A stretch of DNA of 7,169 bases from WTAW01 sp050124775 (lineage in GTDB: Bacteria; Acidobacteriota; Aminicenantia; Aminicenantales; Aminicenantaceae), in contig JASFEP010000229.1 in the NCBI GenBank assembly GCA_050124775.1, forward strand, positions 1 through 7,169. The letters run 5' to 3'. Below are positions 6,856 to 7,169 of this stretch, in pieces. Below the pieces are notes generated by a model that saw only the letters and a program-made list of their open reading frames with translations, did no database searches and was not told the origin of the DNA. Each line of letters begins with the position of its first letter. Position 1 is the stretch's first letter. A program made the position numbers and the translations under genes.

Positions 6856-7169
6856 CTAGTCTGATTCTGAGGACGGCCTTTCTATCTGGCTCCTTTTGAA
6901 AGACTCCCGGCTCTCAAGATTGGCTTCGATGTCCTCTCGGCTCAACCATGCTGTACGGAATTCTTTGTTCGCGAACAATTCCAGCTGGTCTCCTTGGTGT
7001 TTGGAATGGGTTTGTGTGGCATTTCCGTAGGTCATCAGCACCTTTGCCCGAACCGGATCTCCGAATTCGATGGCAGCGATATATCCCTCCCCATGTGTTG
7101 GCCTGAATTTTCGGTCGGAATCGGGAACGAAGGTCAGCACACTGAAAATGCCCAGGCGTCCGTATCCCC
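6856..7169 (-). CDS. Penicillin acylase family protein, C-terminal fragment (N-terminus beyond right edge)
   Basis: The frame is open from the right edge to TAG at 6858-6856 and shows the last 103 residues. The segment YIAAIEFGDPVRAKVLMTYG, followed by NATQTHSKHQGDQLELF, matches the conserved C-terminal part of the beta chain of penicillin acylase-type Ntn hydrolases (usually YGxSxxPxSPHxxDQLxLF). Family members are exported precursors of about 700-850 residues that cut themselves into alpha and beta chains. They hydrolyse amide bonds of N-acyl compounds such as beta-lactams, acyl-homoserine lactones or lipopeptides, using the beta-chain N-terminal Ser. The catalytic residues lie outside the window, so substrate and activity cannot be judged. 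The final 20 or so residues (SRESFKRSQIERPSSESD) are polar and probably a disordered tail. The gene reads into the TetR unit, which has its own promoter. Confidence 0.85.
   Translation of the reverse strand, partial: GYGRLGIFSVLTFVPDSDRKFRPTHGEGYIAAIEFGDPVRAKVLMTYGNATQTHSKHQGDQLELFANKEFRTAWLSREDIEANLESRESFKRSQIERPSSESD

Noticed and set aside
1..7169. Frequent GATC/CGATC words across the window
   Set aside because: They are explained by frequent Ile (ATC), Asp (GAT) and Arg/Ser codon junctions in the coding frames. They are spread evenly and form no array.

Overview
The window is about 50% GC and densely coded. Every gene I can support lies on the minus strand, so the biological order runs from the right edge to the left edge. 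The gene content fits a Gram-negative bacterium: a MMPL/HpnN-type RND transporter with its own TetR regulator, a PutP-type sodium:solute symporter, a MalT-like LuxR-family ATPase regulator and a penicillin-acylase-family hydrolase. A Desulfobacterota-like or similar environmental lineage is a guess from this mix; no marker gene in the window fixes the taxonomy.

Layout, right to left. (1) 7169-6856: C-terminal end of a penicillin acylase family protein, cut by the right edge. (2) 6855-6728: gap with a good sigma70-type promoter (TTGACT, 17 bp, TATTAT) and, at the expected transcription start, an 18-bp operator-like dyad. (3) 6727-6110: TetR/AcrR regulator. (4) 6032-3309: 907-residue RND/MMPL transporter with a strong Shine-Dalgarno. 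(5) 3306-3205: a 33-residue single-span membrane protein, 2 nt after the RND stop and 3 nt before the next start. (6) 3201-1753: PutP-like symporter starting at GTG. (7) 1756-1703: a possible 17-codon leader overlapping the symporter stop. (8) 1654-1: N-terminal 551 residues of a MalT/LuxR-type STAND ATPase regulator, probably starting at TTG and cut by the left edge, so its C-terminal DNA-binding domain is not seen.

Genes 3 to 6 look like one transcription unit: a TetR repressor that controls its own promoter, followed by an RND exporter, a tiny membrane protein and an importer. No terminator is visible before the LuxR-type gene, so it may be co-transcribed. The most interesting element is the 33-residue membrane protein wedged between two large transporters. 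It has the position and shape of known small transporter subunits (MetS of the NSS transporter MetP; AcrZ of the RND pump AcrB), but I do not recognise its sequence. No tRNA, rRNA, CRISPR array, insertion sequence or convincing terminator was seen.
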